DNA from: Edaphobacter paludis
GTDB taxonomy: Bacteria; Acidobacteriota; Terriglobia; Terriglobales; Acidobacteriaceae
NCBI RefSeq assembly: GCF_039993895.1
Contig: NZ_CP121194.1
Coordinates: 310,001-374,000, forward strand
DNA length: 64,000 bases
Direction of reading: 5' to 3'
In this document: one piece after another, positions 35,281-43,349 of the stretch
Layout of the letters: each line of letters begins with the position of its first letter
Numbering within the stretch: position 1 is the first letter of the stretch
Notes under the pieces: model-generated
The model's database searches: none
What the model was told of the DNA's origin: nothing
Seen by the model: the letters and a program-made list of their open reading frames with translations, nothing else
Made by a program: the position numbers and the translations under genes

Positions 35281-37302
35281 TTAATCTTCCGTCGACTCTC
35301 CGGCCGTAGCCTCATTGTTTATTGAATCTTCAATCTCAGCAGTCTCTGCATCAACTTCGGCCTTCGAATCGAGCATCTGCGCCTTGGCAAACGGATGCGG
35401 AGCGGTTGGCCCCTCGCCCATGCTTTCCCCTGCCGCGCTCATCGTCTTGCCCTTCATCGCGCCAGAGACGGCGGAGTCCATCATCACTTCCGCAAACCGC
35501 CGCGTCGCCTTATCCAGCCGCTCAATTGCCTGCCGAATAATCTTGTAATCTCCACCCCTCACCGAGGCCTTCACCTCATTGATGGCTTCTTCAATCTTCT
35601 CAATCTCATCGGAGGTCAACTTCTGCCAGGCTTCATGGTTTTTGCCCTTTTCTACCGCAGCCAGAATTGTCTCCGCCTCATTCTTCGCTTCGATCACCTG
35701 TCGTTCCATGATGTCCTCCTCGGCGAAATCGAAAGACGCCAGAATCATCGACTCTACCTGCTCGTCTGTCAGGCCATACGTCGGCTTCACCTCAACCTCG
35801 GCCTCTTTGCCGCTTCGTTGCTCGCGTGCGCTGACATGCAAAATTCCATTCGCATCGATCAGAAATTTCACCTCGATGCGCGGCAGCCCCGCCACCATCG
35901 GCGGAATACCTTTCAGGTCGAAGCGGGCCAGCGACCGGCAATCCTTCGCCAACTCGCGCTCTCCCTGCACGACATGGATCGCCACATTCGTCTGCCCATC
36001 GACGCCGGTTGTAAAGTGCTCCGTCGCGCTTGCCGGAATCGTCGAGTTTCGCTGAATGATCTTCGCCACCACACCGCCCAGCGCTTCAATTCCCAGCGAA
36101 AGTGGAGTCACATCGAGCAGCAGCAGATCCTCCGTCTTGGCCGATCCGCCAGCCAGGATCTGCGCCTGCACTGCAGCACCCAGTGCTACGACTTCATCAG
36201 GATTCAGCTCAGTATGCGGCTTCTTCCCGCGCGCACTCAGGCCAAACAACTCGTCGACCAAGCGTCGCACCGCAGGAATTCGGGTAGACCCGCCGACCAG
36301 TACGACTTCGTCAATTTGGTCGATCGACAACCCCGCATCTTTCAAAGCCTGCCTGCAAGGGCCAGCCGTTCGACCGATGACGGCCCCGGCTAATTCCTCA
36401 AACTGGGCACGCGTAATCTGGCGCAGGTATCTCTTTGGCTCATTACCATCGACCGCGGGCAGCAGCACATTGAGCATCGCCGTCTCTACCACCGAAAGCT
36501 GAATCTTCGCTTCAATCACGGCTTTGCGAATCTCCTGCACGGCCTCGCCATTGCCGCGCACATCTTCGCCCAGATCGCCGGCAATATCATCGAGCGCAAT
36601 TGCAATCAGCAGATTGTCGATATCGTCGCCGCCAAGGTGGGTGTCGCCGCCGGTGGCGATCACCTCAAAGATTCCCTCATGCAGCTTCAGGATGGAGATG
36701 TCGAACGTGCCGCCGCCAAAGTCGTACACGGCGATCAAGCCGTCTTTATTCTTGTTCAACCCATAGGCCAGTGCCGCCGCCGTAGGCTCGTTCACCAGCC
36801 GCAGGACCTCGAGTCCGGCAATCCGTCCGGCATCCTTCGTGGCCTGCCGCTGAGCGTCATTGAAGTAGGCGGGAACCGTAATCACGGCCTTCGTCACCGG
36901 GCCGCCAAAGAACCGCTCTGCGTTCTTCTTCAATTGCATCAGCACATAAGCGGATATCTCCGGTGGCGTCAGCATCAGACCGCCCACGCTCAGCCGTAAC
37001 ACTTCGCCTGGCTGCAACCCTTCCGCCAGTTTGAAGGGAAACAGCTTCAACTCATCCTGCACGTCGGTGAGATCGCGCCCCATCAGCCGCTTGGCCGAAT
37101 ACACTGCGCTTGCCGAATCCGCCAGCAAAGTTCCACGAGCAGCATTTCCGACCACCACCCCATCATCGGTCCACGCGACGACGGACGGCACCAGCCGTTC
37201 GCCATCTTCGCCTGGAATCACGACCGGCGTCTCTCCCTGCATAAACGCCACCAGCGAATTTGTCGTTCCAAGATCGATCCCTACAACCCGCTCATCAGCC
37301 AT
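35281..37302 (-). CDS. hscA: Fe-S assembly Hsp70 chaperone HscA (673 aa)
   Basis: An Hsp70 ATPase dedicated to transfer of clusters from IscU. Motifs: VVGIDLGTTNSLVAF (phosphate 1), VPAYFNDAQRQATKDAGRIAGL, AVYDFGGGTFDISIL (phosphate 2), VVLVGGSTRIPAVRRLV (adenosine) and the LLLLDVTPLSLGIEALGGV linker. A substrate-binding domain then runs to about residue 610, with an acidic C-terminus. ATG 37302 (MADERVVG) is preferred to TTG 37311. Calling it HscA rather than DnaK rests on position directly upstream of fdx and on hscB nearby. The DinB gene separates it from hscB. Confidence 0.92.
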   Translation of the reverse strand: MADERVVGIDLGTTNSLVAFMQGETPVVIPGEDGERLVPSVVAWTDDGVVVGNAARGTLLADSASAVYSAKRLMGRDLTDVQDELKLFPFKLAEGLQPGEVLRLSVGGLMLTPPEISAYVLMQLKKNAERFFGGPVTKAVITVPAYFNDAQRQATKDAGRIAGLEVLRLVNEPTAAALAYGLNKNKDGLIAVYDFGGGTFDISILKLHEGIFEVIATGGDTHLGGDDIDNLLIAIALDDIAGDLGEDVRGNGEAVQEIRKAVIEAKIQLSVVETAMLNVLLPAVDGNEPKRYLRQITRAQFEELAGAVIGRTAGPCRQALKDAGLSIDQIDEVVLVGGSTRIPAVRRLVDELFGLSARGKKPHTELNPDEVVALGAAVQAQILAGGSAKTEDLLLLDVTPLSLGIEALGGVVAKIIQRNSTIPASATEHFTTGVDGQTNVAIHVVQGERELAKDCRSLARFDLKGIPPMVAGLPRIEVKFLIDANGILHVSAREQRSGKEAEVEVKPTYGLTDEQVESMILASFDFAEEDIMERQVIEAKNEAETILAAVEKGKNHEAWQKLTSDEIEKIEEAINEVKASVRGGDYKIIRQAIERLDKATRRFAEVMMDSAVSGAMKGKTMSAAGESMGEGPTAPHPFAKAQMLDSKAEVDAETAEIEDSINNEATAGESTED

Positions 37303-37446
37303 AACCAACAAACCCTCTATAGTTCCAATGCCTTATCTCTATTGTCCTACAAACCGCAACGCCACTGCGGCGCATGTAGTTAGATGCCATCCGCTCCTGC
37401 ATTTTTCACTAAGTATCCGTCGCCGTGCCGTGATACCGTTTTCTCC

Positions 37447-37926
37447 ATGGAACTCAACCCTTACGAGAAATTCCTGGCTGGCCAGGAACCCATTCCCGTC
37501 CTCACGTCCACGGCCGACCGCCTCTATGCACTCACCGCACCGCTCTCCGGCGTGCAGATCGACCAGGCCCCCGCAACGGGAAAATGGAGCATCCGCGAGA
37601 TTGCTGCTCACCTCGCCGACTGCGAGATCGTCTTCAGCTTTCGCCTGCGCCAGACCCTCAGCCAGAAGCACGCCCTCATTCGCCCTTTCGACCAGGAGGC
37701 ATGGGCTACGCGCTATGCGGCCTATGACCTCGATACCGCGCTCAGCCTCTTCAAAGCCGCTCGCAACTGGAATCTCCGGCTCTTAACCACCGTCACAGAA
37801 GAGGACCGTCACCGCCCAACGACACATCCGGAACGCGGCACGATGACCTTCTGGACCATCGTCGAAACCATGGCTGGTCACGATATCAATCATCTTCAGC
37901 AGATAGAACGACTCGCAGCAGTCTAG
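37447..37926 (+). CDS. DinB-family protein (159 aa)
   Basis: A four-helix-bundle protein of the DinB/YfiT type, a superfamily with a metal site of three histidines. Visible His positions are in REIAAHLADCE and in MAGHDINHLQQIERL, and GKWSIREIAAH is a common DinB_2 segment. ATG 37447 (MELNPYEKFL) is the likely start; codons upstream lie in spacer. The enzyme may be a thiol-dependent S-transferase, but this is not readable here. It lies antiparallel between hscB and hscA, its last 4 nt overlapping the end of hscB. Confidence 0.85.
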   Translation: MELNPYEKFLAGQEPIPVLTSTADRLYALTAPLSGVQIDQAPATGKWSIREIAAHLADCEIVFSFRLRQTLSQKHALIRPFDQEAWATRYAAYDLDTALSLFKAARNWNLRLLTTVTEEDRHRPTTHPERGTMTFWTIVETMAGHDINHLQQIERLAAV

Positions 37927-38543
37927 ACCGGCTGTTCCAAAGCCTCGTTGACATCGCGCACCAGATTGCGCAGATAGCTGCGCTTGTTCAACAGCGTCAC
38001 CATCGCATCCCTGGCCGCAGCCTTTCCTGCCTCATCGCCCGAATCGACGGCGGCATCCCATCGTGCCCACAGGCTCTCCAACTGCGCCTGCGCTTCCACC
38101 ATCTTCGCATCGAATGCATCCTTGGCCGTCATCAGGTCGCGCCGCAGCTCCGGCTCATCCTCGCCCATCTGTTTGGCGGCACGCATCTCCTGAAGCTGCA
38201 TGTTCAGCTCGAAGACCTCTTCGAGCAACTCCGGCGGGACGATCTGCTTTTTCTGTTCGCCGGTCGCCCTCGCCGCATCAGTGGCAGCCTTCGACTGCTC
38301 CTCCAGCTCGACGCCCTCGAGCTTCAGCAGGTATTGTGTCCGCAGAATCGGATCTTTCAATGTCCGGTAACCGTCGTTCAGCAGCGACGACTGCGCCAGG
38401 GCGGCCTCCTGCTCCGCCGTCGGCTTCGAGGCGAACCGGTCCGGGTGCAACTTGCGCGAAAGCGTGTAAAACTGCTTCTCCAGCGACGCTGTATCAATCT
38501 GCAACTTGGATGGCAAATCAAAAACTTCAAAGTAGTTCGACAT
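37923..38543 (-). CDS. hscB: Fe-S assembly J-protein HscB (206 aa)
   Basis: The co-chaperone of HscA. An N-terminal J domain carries the invariant HPD motif (SRKLHPDRF, His33-Pro-Asp). A helical C-terminal domain that binds IscU follows (LNDGYRTLKDPILRTQYLL, LEEVFELNMQLQEMR, LLNKRSYLRNLV). The start at 38543 gives MSNYFEVFDLP, the normal N-terminus. Length is slightly above the usual 170-175 residues. The upstream spacer to the divergent DUF6624 gene is 50 nt, so hscB may have its own promoter rather than being read from iscR. Confidence 0.92.
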   Translation of the reverse strand: MSNYFEVFDLPSKLQIDTASLEKQFYTLSRKLHPDRFASKPTAEQEAALAQSSLLNDGYRTLKDPILRTQYLLKLEGVELEEQSKAATDAARATGEQKKQIVPPELLEEVFELNMQLQEMRAAKQMGEDEPELRRDLMTAKDAFDAKMVEAQAQLESLWARWDAAVDSGDEAGKAAARDAMVTLLNKRSYLRNLVRDVNEALEQPV

Positions 38544-38593
38544 AAACAGACGTATCTCCAGCCCTCGCGTGAGGACACATTTAGAATACGGCA

Positions 38594-39328
38594 ATGCCCC
38601 GAAAGTCCTTTCTCGTTTTTACCGCCGCTATTTTTGTAGCACTTCCGTCATCACTGCCTGCACAAAGCACGGCGAGAGCTGCTACCGCCGAAACCCAGTC
38701 CTCTGCGAACTGGGAATCTGCCATCAAAGCACGGCGGCAACAGCTCATTCAGCAAAATGGGCAGGGCACTGATACAACACTGCGTAGCCAATTGCTCGCC
38801 ATGCGCGACAAAGATCAGGCAGTACGCGGATTTTCCAGTGGTAGATCTGCATCCGGTATGACACCCGACATGCTGGCGAAGCTCCCATCCACTGATGCCG
38901 AACTTACGCTTGAACTCAAACAGATTGTGGACCAGAAGGGCTGGCCGACTATCTCGCTGGTCGGCATCGAAGCCTCGAACGCTGCCATGCTGATACTCAC
39001 TCATACCGCCGACCACGCCTGGCAGGCAAAGCTCCTGCCGCAGCTCGAACAACTCGCAGACGCGCGCAGGATTGACGCCTCCATGCTCGCTCTCGTCATC
39101 GATAAGGAACTGGTATCGGAAGGGAAGTTACAGCGCTACGGCACACAGTTCAAATTTGTAAACGGGGAGATGGCGATGTATGGAGTGGAAGACCCGGGGG
39201 GCCTCGATCAGCTACGTGCAAGGGCGTTGCTGCCGCCGATGAAGGTCTACAAAGAAACGCTGGCGCAGATCTACCACTTGAAAGCGGGCAACGCCATCGT
39301 GAGCGCTACCTCTCCCGCTCGAAACTAA
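38594..39328 (+). CDS. DUF6624-like exported protein (244 aa)
   Basis: A signal peptide (MPRKSFLVFTAAIFVALPSSLPAQ) is followed by a helical domain with GWPTISLVGIEASNAAMLIL, THTADHAWQ, LPQLEQLADARRIDAS and KELVSEGKLQRYGTQF, which I recognise as the DUF6624 pattern. Function unknown. It is antiparallel to the isc genes, lying between hscB (divergent, 50 nt) and iscA (convergent, 4-nt overlap at the 3' end). Confidence 0.75.
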   Translation: MPRKSFLVFTAAIFVALPSSLPAQSTARAATAETQSSANWESAIKARRQQLIQQNGQGTDTTLRSQLLAMRDKDQAVRGFSSGRSASGMTPDMLAKLPSTDAELTLELKQIVDQKGWPTISLVGIEASNAAMLILTHTADHAWQAKLLPQLEQLADARRIDASMLALVIDKELVSEGKLQRYGTQFKFVNGEMAMYGVEDPGGLDQLRARALLPPMKVYKETLAQIYHLKAGNAIVSATSPARN

Positions 39329-39822
39329 GCGGTAAAACTTGACCCACACCCGCAACTCTTGGTCGAGTTCGGATTGATGAAGTTGAAGCCCTGCCGCATC
39401 AGTGTCTCTTCAAAATCCAGCACCATGCCATGCAGGTAGATAAAGCTCTTCGGGTCGACAAAGAGCCGAATTGGCGCGCCATTTGTCGGATCACCAGCCG
39501 TCTCTATGCCCGCACCGAATGCATATACGCGGTCCCGTTCGCGAGGCTGCGAATCGAATCGGATGTTGTAGCTTAAGCCCGAACAACCGCCACCCTGAAT
39601 CCCCACACGCAAACCACCCTGCTCCGGTGATACGTTCTCCTTCGCCATCGCAATGCGAATCCGTTTCAGTGCCTTCTCAGTAATCTGGATGCCCTTCTGC
39701 GCGGGCTCCTGGCCCTCTGCGGTCAGCACAGTCATCCCGGCTAGCGGGTCTTTTGACTGGCCCGCCGGAGCCGCATGTGCTTCCCTGCTGGTCTCGGTCT
39801 GTAAACTCACCATCGCCATCAT
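39325..39822 (-). CDS. iscA: A-type Fe-S carrier IscA/ErpA (165 aa)
   Basis: A scaffold/carrier protein. The three conserved cysteines are present: GIQGGGCSGLSYN (Cys80) and KSCGCGSSF (Cys157, Cys159). A strand-rich core ERDRVYAFG... RLFVDPKSFIYLHG lies between them. The first 45 residues form a low-complexity extension not found in typical 107-120-residue IscA proteins. ATG 39822 has AAGGA six nt upstream, which supports it, although a start further in would give the normal length. It follows iscU in the isc cluster after a repeat element. Confidence 0.92.
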   Translation of the reverse strand: MMAMVSLQTETSREAHAAPAGQSKDPLAGMTVLTAEGQEPAQKGIQITEKALKRIRIAMAKENVSPEQGGLRVGIQGGGCSGLSYNIRFDSQPRERDRVYAFGAGIETAGDPTNGAPIRLFVDPKSFIYLHGMVLDFEETLMRQGFNFINPNSTKSCGCGSSFTA

Positions 39823-39838
39823 TCACGTCCTTAACTGA

Positions 39839-39928
39839 ACGACCACGGATTTAACACGGATTAAACGGACAGGAACAAAGCGTCTTGGGCTTTGAAATCC
39901 GTGTTCATCCGCACTGATCCGCGGTCGT
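39839..39928. repeat. Repeat element with inverted ends inside isc cluster
   Basis: The ends ACGACCaCGGAT (39839-39850) and ATCCGcGGTCGT are complementary with one mismatch. Inside are further copies of the same theme (ACACGGATTAAACGG; CCGTGTTCATCCG). Its sequence resembles the ACCACGGATnnACACGGAT type of dispersed intergenic repeat. It fills the iscU-iscA spacer and could fold in the mRNA. Confidence 0.5.
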
Positions 39929-39941
39929 CTACCGGTTTAGA

Positions 39942-40361
39942 TTAGTGGGCTGCAACCGCCGCGGTCGCTGTCTCAGCAACGTTGTTCTTCTTCTTCCAGT
40001 CGCCAATCGCCGCACGGATCGCGTCTTCCGCGAGCACCGAGCAGTGGATCTTCACCGGAGGAAGCGCAAGTTCCTTCACGATGTCGGTATTCGTAATCGT
40101 GAGCGCCTCCGCAACCGTCTTGCCCTTAACCCACTCTGTAGCAAGCGAGGATGAGGCAATCGCCGAACCGCAGCCGAACGTCTTGAACTTCGCGTCCTCG
40201 ATAACCTGGGTCTCGGGGTTCACGCGAATCTGCAGACGCATCACGTCACCACACTCAGGCGCGCCGACAAGGCCGGTACCAACTTCGTCCGAACCCTTGT
40301 CCATCTGTCCAACGTTCCGCGGATTGTTGTAGTGATCAATTACCTTATCGCTGTATGCCAT
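39942..40361 (-). CDS. iscU: Fe-S cluster scaffold IscU (139 aa)
   Basis: The scaffold on which clusters are built. Ligand cysteines are Cys37 (GAPECGD), Cys64 (TFGCGSAIASSS) and Cys107, preceded by His106 (VKIHCSVLAEDA). The HscA recognition motif is LPPVK. N-terminus AYSDKVIDHYNNPRNVG is canonical. AAGGAG precedes the ATG. Slight Ala-rich C-terminal tail. It lies 61 nt downstream of iscS. Confidence 0.96.
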   Translation of the reverse strand: MAYSDKVIDHYNNPRNVGQMDKGSDEVGTGLVGAPECGDVMRLQIRVNPETQVIEDAKFKTFGCGSAIASSSLATEWVKGKTVAEALTITNTDIVKELALPPVKIHCSVLAEDAIRAAIGDWKKKNNVAETATAAVAAH

Positions 40362-40422
40362 GTCATTCTCCTTCTTGCCTGTTTCAATCTCTGTTCGAAT
40401 CTCTGTTCATGAGCGCTGCGTC

Positions 40423-41703
40423 TTAGTGCGCCGCCCATTCAATCTTGCTAAGGTCAATGCCTTCCTTCACCATCTCGTACAGCGGAGAAAGCTCGCGCAG
40501 TTTCGAAACCACGTCGATCACCTTGTCCGAAACGTAATCCACTTCCGCCTTGGTATTGAAACGTCCAAGCCCAAACCGGATCGAGCTGTGCGCCACATCG
40601 TCGCCCAGTCCCAAAGCCTTCAATACATATGATGGCTCCAGCGTCGCCGAGGTGCACGCCGAACCTGAAGAAACCGCGACGTCGTTGATACCCATCAGCA
40701 GGCTCTCGCCCTCCACATGTACAAAGCTCATATTGAGATTGCCCGGCAGATGATGCTCCATATTGCCGTTCACGTGGATGTAATCGAGTGCTTTCTCGAA
40801 CTTGGCCCTGAGATAGTCGCGAAGCTCCGCCTCGCGCTTGGCCTCGGCTTCCATCTCATTGCTGCAAATCTCACAGGCTGCGCCCAAGCCAACAATGCCG
40901 GGAACATTCAGCGTGCCAGAACGCATTCCGCGCTCATGGCCTCCGCCGTTAATCTGCTCGGAGATCTGCACGCGTGGGTTGCGGCGGCGAACGTAGAGCG
41001 CGCCTACGCCCTTTGGCCCGTAGATCTTGTGCCCGGAGAGCGACAGGACATCGATGTTATCGGCAATCACGTTGACCGGCACCTTGCCCACAGCCTGCAC
41101 CGCATCCGTGTGGAAGATCACACCCTTTTCATGGCAGAGCTTGCCGATCTCGGCGATGGGTTGAATCACGCCAATCTCGTTGTTCGCATACATGATCGAA
41201 ACCAGGATGGTCTTATCGTCCATCGCACGCTTCAGGTCTTCGATATCGATCAATCCATCGGCCTGCACAGGCAGGTAGGTCACACGGAAGCCCTGCTTCT
41301 CAAGCTTCTTGCAGGTATCAAGAATCGCCTTGTGCTCAGTCACCTGGGTGATGATGTGGTTGCCGCGTTCGCGGTACATCTCGGCGATGCCTTTGAGCGC
41401 AAGATTGTTCGACTCAGTCGCGCCGCTGGTGAAGATGATCTCCTTAGCGGTCGCACCGATCAGCTTGGCAATCTGCTCGCGCGCCTTGTCCACAGCCTGC
41501 TCAGCTTCCCAGCCGAACGAGTGATTGCGGCTCGCCGCATTGCCGAACTTCGGTCCGAAGTAAGGCATCATCGCCTCGAGAACCCGAGGATCAAGCGGAG
41601 TCGTCGCATGGTTGTCCATGTAGATGGGCAGATGTACGCCTGCCGGAAGCGGGGTCGCGGACTCTGTAATGATCATCCCGTTATTGCTCATATCGTTGCT
41701 CAT
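40423..41703 (-). CDS. iscS: Cysteine desulfurase IscS (426 aa)
   Basis: A PLP enzyme that takes sulfur from cysteine for Fe-S assembly. Motifs: [68 protein letters not shown] (PLP Lys) and [17 protein letters not shown] (active Cys on the mobile loop). It carries about 25 extra N-terminal residues compared with E. coli IscS, but AGGAG seven nt before ATG 41703 supports this start. It lies 55 nt after iscR. Confidence 0.96.
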   Translation of the reverse strand: MSNDMSNNGMIITESATPLPAGVHLPIYMDNHATTPLDPRVLEAMMPYFGPKFGNAASRNHSFGWEAEQAVDKAREQIAKLIGATAKEIIFTSGATESNNLALKGIAEMYRERGNHIITQVTEHKAILDTCKKLEKQGFRVTYLPVQADGLIDIEDLKRAMDDKTILVSIMYANNEIGVIQPIAEIGKLCHEKGVIFHTDAVQAVGKVPVNVIADNIDVLSLSGHKIYGPKGVGALYVRRRNPRVQISEQINGGGHERGMRSGTLNVPGIVGLGAACEICSNEMEAEAKREAELRDYLRAKFEKALDYIHVNGNMEHHLPGNLNMSFVHVEGESLLMGINDVAVSSGSACTSATLEPSYVLKALGLGDDVAHSSIRFGLGRFNTKAEVDYVSDKVIDVVSKLRELSPLYEMVKEGIDLSKIEWAAH

Positions 41704-41758
41704 GCTGTTGCTCCTGATCTCTGTTCTTGCTTTCTGTTTCGTGTAGCTTGATCGTGTT

Positions 41759-42226
41759 CTAAACCGCGATACTCACCAATCCGCCACCCACCAAAGCGCC
41801 TGTTCCGGGATGCTCCGCATCCGAAGCTTCAATCAGGTCGGCGATGGATATCGCGCTCAACAATTCCTTGATACTGTCGTTTACCTTGCGTAGTGGTTCT
41901 TTGATGGTGCAATGTCCCGCAAGGTCGCACGATCCGTGAATCGTAATGCAGCTTGTAATGAACAGCGGCCCATCAATCGCCCTGATCACCTCGAAGGCGG
42001 AAATCTCCTTCGCATCACGTACAAGCGCATATCCTCCATTGGTTCCGGCGTGAGAGACAAGCAACTCGGCCTTAGCCAGAGTCTGTAATATCTTTGCCAG
42101 CAGTTGCGGAGGAATGTGATAAGCCTCGGCAATGTCCTTGGCGCTGTGTGCGCTGCCGTCGGCCTGCTCGGCCAGATACTTCAGGGCCATCAGACCATAA
42201 TCCGCTTTTTTGGTCAGACGAAGCAT
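41759..42226 (-). CDS. iscR: Rrf2-family Fe-S regulator IscR (155 aa)
   Basis: A [2Fe-2S]-binding repressor of the isc operon. N-terminal winged helix ([38 protein letters not shown]), then the cluster-binding loop with Cys93, Cys100 and Cys106 ([15 protein letters not shown]). Spacing C-x6-C-x5-C is one residue wider than in E. coli IscR. It is the first gene of the cluster, with a promoter and a candidate IscR site immediately upstream, which fits autorepression. Confidence 0.93.
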   Translation of the reverse strand: MLRLTKKADYGLMALKYLAEQADGSAHSAKDIAEAYHIPPQLLAKILQTLAKAELLVSHAGTNGGYALVRDAKEISAFEVIRAIDGPLFITSCITIHGSCDLAGHCTIKEPLRKVNDSIKELLSAISIADLIEASDAEHPGTGALVGGGLVSIAV

Positions 42227-42258
42227 CGAAAACCCTGCTCTCAGACAGGAATCGGCGG

Positions 42259-42284
42259 AATACCGACAATTCCAGTCCTAGATA
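42259..42284. promoter_or_regulatory. Candidate IscR binding site
   Basis: AATACCGACAATTCCAGTCC followed by TAGATA keeps the core GAC-N6-AGTC spacing and the outer ATA/ATA of type 1 IscR sites (ATAsyyGACTrwwwyAGTCrrsTAT), with mismatches. It abuts and overlaps by one base the -10 box of the iscR promoter, between it and the gene. Confidence 0.45.
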
Positions 42285-42312
42285 GTGTACGTCCGGAGAG
42301 ACTGTCATGCAA
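42284..42312 (-). promoter_or_regulatory. Promoter of iscR-iscSUA
   Basis: On the minus strand TTGCAT (42307-42312), a 17-nt spacer and TACACT (42284-42289). The -10 matches four of six consensus bases, the -35 three. It lies about 60 nt upstream of iscR and abuts the IscR-like site. Confidence 0.5.
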
Positions 42313-42369
42313 CCTTCTTTAACTATCCAAATTATCGGCTGAAGCCGTGAAAATTCACACGAAACTACC

Positions 42370-42398
42370 TTGACAAGCCGCTTCGAGACGGGCAGAAT
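42370..42398 (+). promoter_or_regulatory. Promoter of zinc-ribbon gene
   Basis: TTGACA (42370-42375), a 17-nt spacer and CAGAAT (42393-42398), pointing to the small gene at 42423. The -35 is perfect and the -10 matches four of six. The implied leader would be only about 18 nt. Confidence 0.5.
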
Positions 42399-42422
42399 CC
42401 ATACCATTCACTCCTTTCATTC

Positions 42423-42587
42423 ATGACCCCAAAGTGCAAACATCCCATCGTTAAGATTGTCGCCCGCGAGGACGATGCCGAGTTCGTCGAGTGCCAGAGC
42501 TGTGGCGAAGTATTTGATTCTGCTGAATTTACCGATATCGCCATCGAAGAGGCAGACGCCGCTGAAGAGATTCCAGCAGACGACTAG
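42423..42587 (+). CDS. Small zinc-ribbon-like protein (54 aa)
   Basis: Too short for most gene finders. The reading MTPKCKHPIVKIVAREDDAE continues with FVECQSCGEVFDSAEF and an acidic C-terminus ending IPADD. Cys5, His7, Cys24 and Cys27 (C-x-H-x16-C-x2-C) have the arrangement of a zinc ribbon. A promoter (42370-42398) points at it, and it diverges from iscR. Its stop codon overlaps the stop of the converging pgsA-like gene. No Shine-Dalgarno is obvious. Function unknown; metal binding is inferred from the residue pattern. Confidence 0.6.
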   Translation: MTPKCKHPIVKIVAREDDAEFVECQSCGEVFDSAEFTDIAIEEADAAEEIPADD

Positions 42588-43156
42588 ACCGCAGTAGGCT
42601 GCTGGCCGTTCATTCGACGGATCACAATCCACGCATACTGCGCTGCCGAGAGCGGTGCCATCACTGCGATGGTCTCCAACAAGCCGTCGCGCATTGCCGT
42701 GATGTGATGCCAGGCAAAAACTTTCTGACAGAGTACTGATAACAAAGCAATTATCTGCATGAAAGTATTCAGCTTGCCGAACAGGCTGGGACGGAAATCC
42801 CGCAACGAGCCGGTCGCAAACAGTAGTGTGGCGATCAGCAGAATCCCCAGATCACGGCTGAACACCAGGACGGTGACATAGCGTGGCATCAGGCTGACGT
42901 GTGTAAATACTACAAACAAGGTACTTAGCAGCAATTTGTCGGCGATAGGGTCAAGATATTGTCCGAGCGTCGTCCGCTGGCTCAACCAGCGCGCCAGCAA
43001 GCCATCCAGCGCGTCGCTGATGCCGGCTAGAATAAATAGGGCTAACGCGCCCAGGTAGTGGGCGTCCAGTATCTCTATGATTAGAAATGGAATAATGAAC
43101 AAACGCATCAGCGTAAGCAGATTCGGTGCGGCGCGAAATTGCTTAAGAAAGGGCAC
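42584..43156 (-). CDS. pgsA: CDP-alcohol phosphatidyltransferase, PgsA-like (190 aa)
   Basis: A membrane enzyme of phospholipid synthesis, probably forming phosphatidylglycerol phosphate from CDP-diacylglycerol and glycerol 3-phosphate. The family signature DG-x2-AR-x8-G-x3-D-x3-D is complete (ALDGLLARWLSQRTTLGQYL, then DPIADK). About five hydrophobic segments. The N-terminus FRAAPNLLTLMRLFIIPFLI is typical of PgsA. The exact alcohol acceptor is not proven by the motif. It converges on the zinc-ribbon gene with overlapping stop codons. Confidence 0.87.
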   Translation of the reverse strand: MPFLKQFRAAPNLLTLMRLFIIPFLIIEILDAHYLGALALFILAGISDALDGLLARWLSQRTTLGQYLDPIADKLLLSTLFVVFTHVSLMPRYVTVLVFSRDLGILLIATLLFATGSLRDFRPSLFGKLNTFMQIIALLSVLCQKVFAWHHITAMRDGLLETIAVMAPLSAAQYAWIVIRRMNGQQPTAV

Positions 43157-43349
43157 GGTGCGTCTGTCAATCTTAGCCTAAGTCGAGCTACATGTTGCCC
43201 TAGCTGTCCCCTCTCCAATCTCACGCTCACCGATACGCGGCCCGGTTTCCGTGGTCGGAGCTTTTTGCCCGTGGATCTGCCGGTTGTGTCGCTCCCGTCA
43301 TTTAGTTAAAGGACATTTGCAAGAGCGTGACTGCTGCTTCCCATATCGA

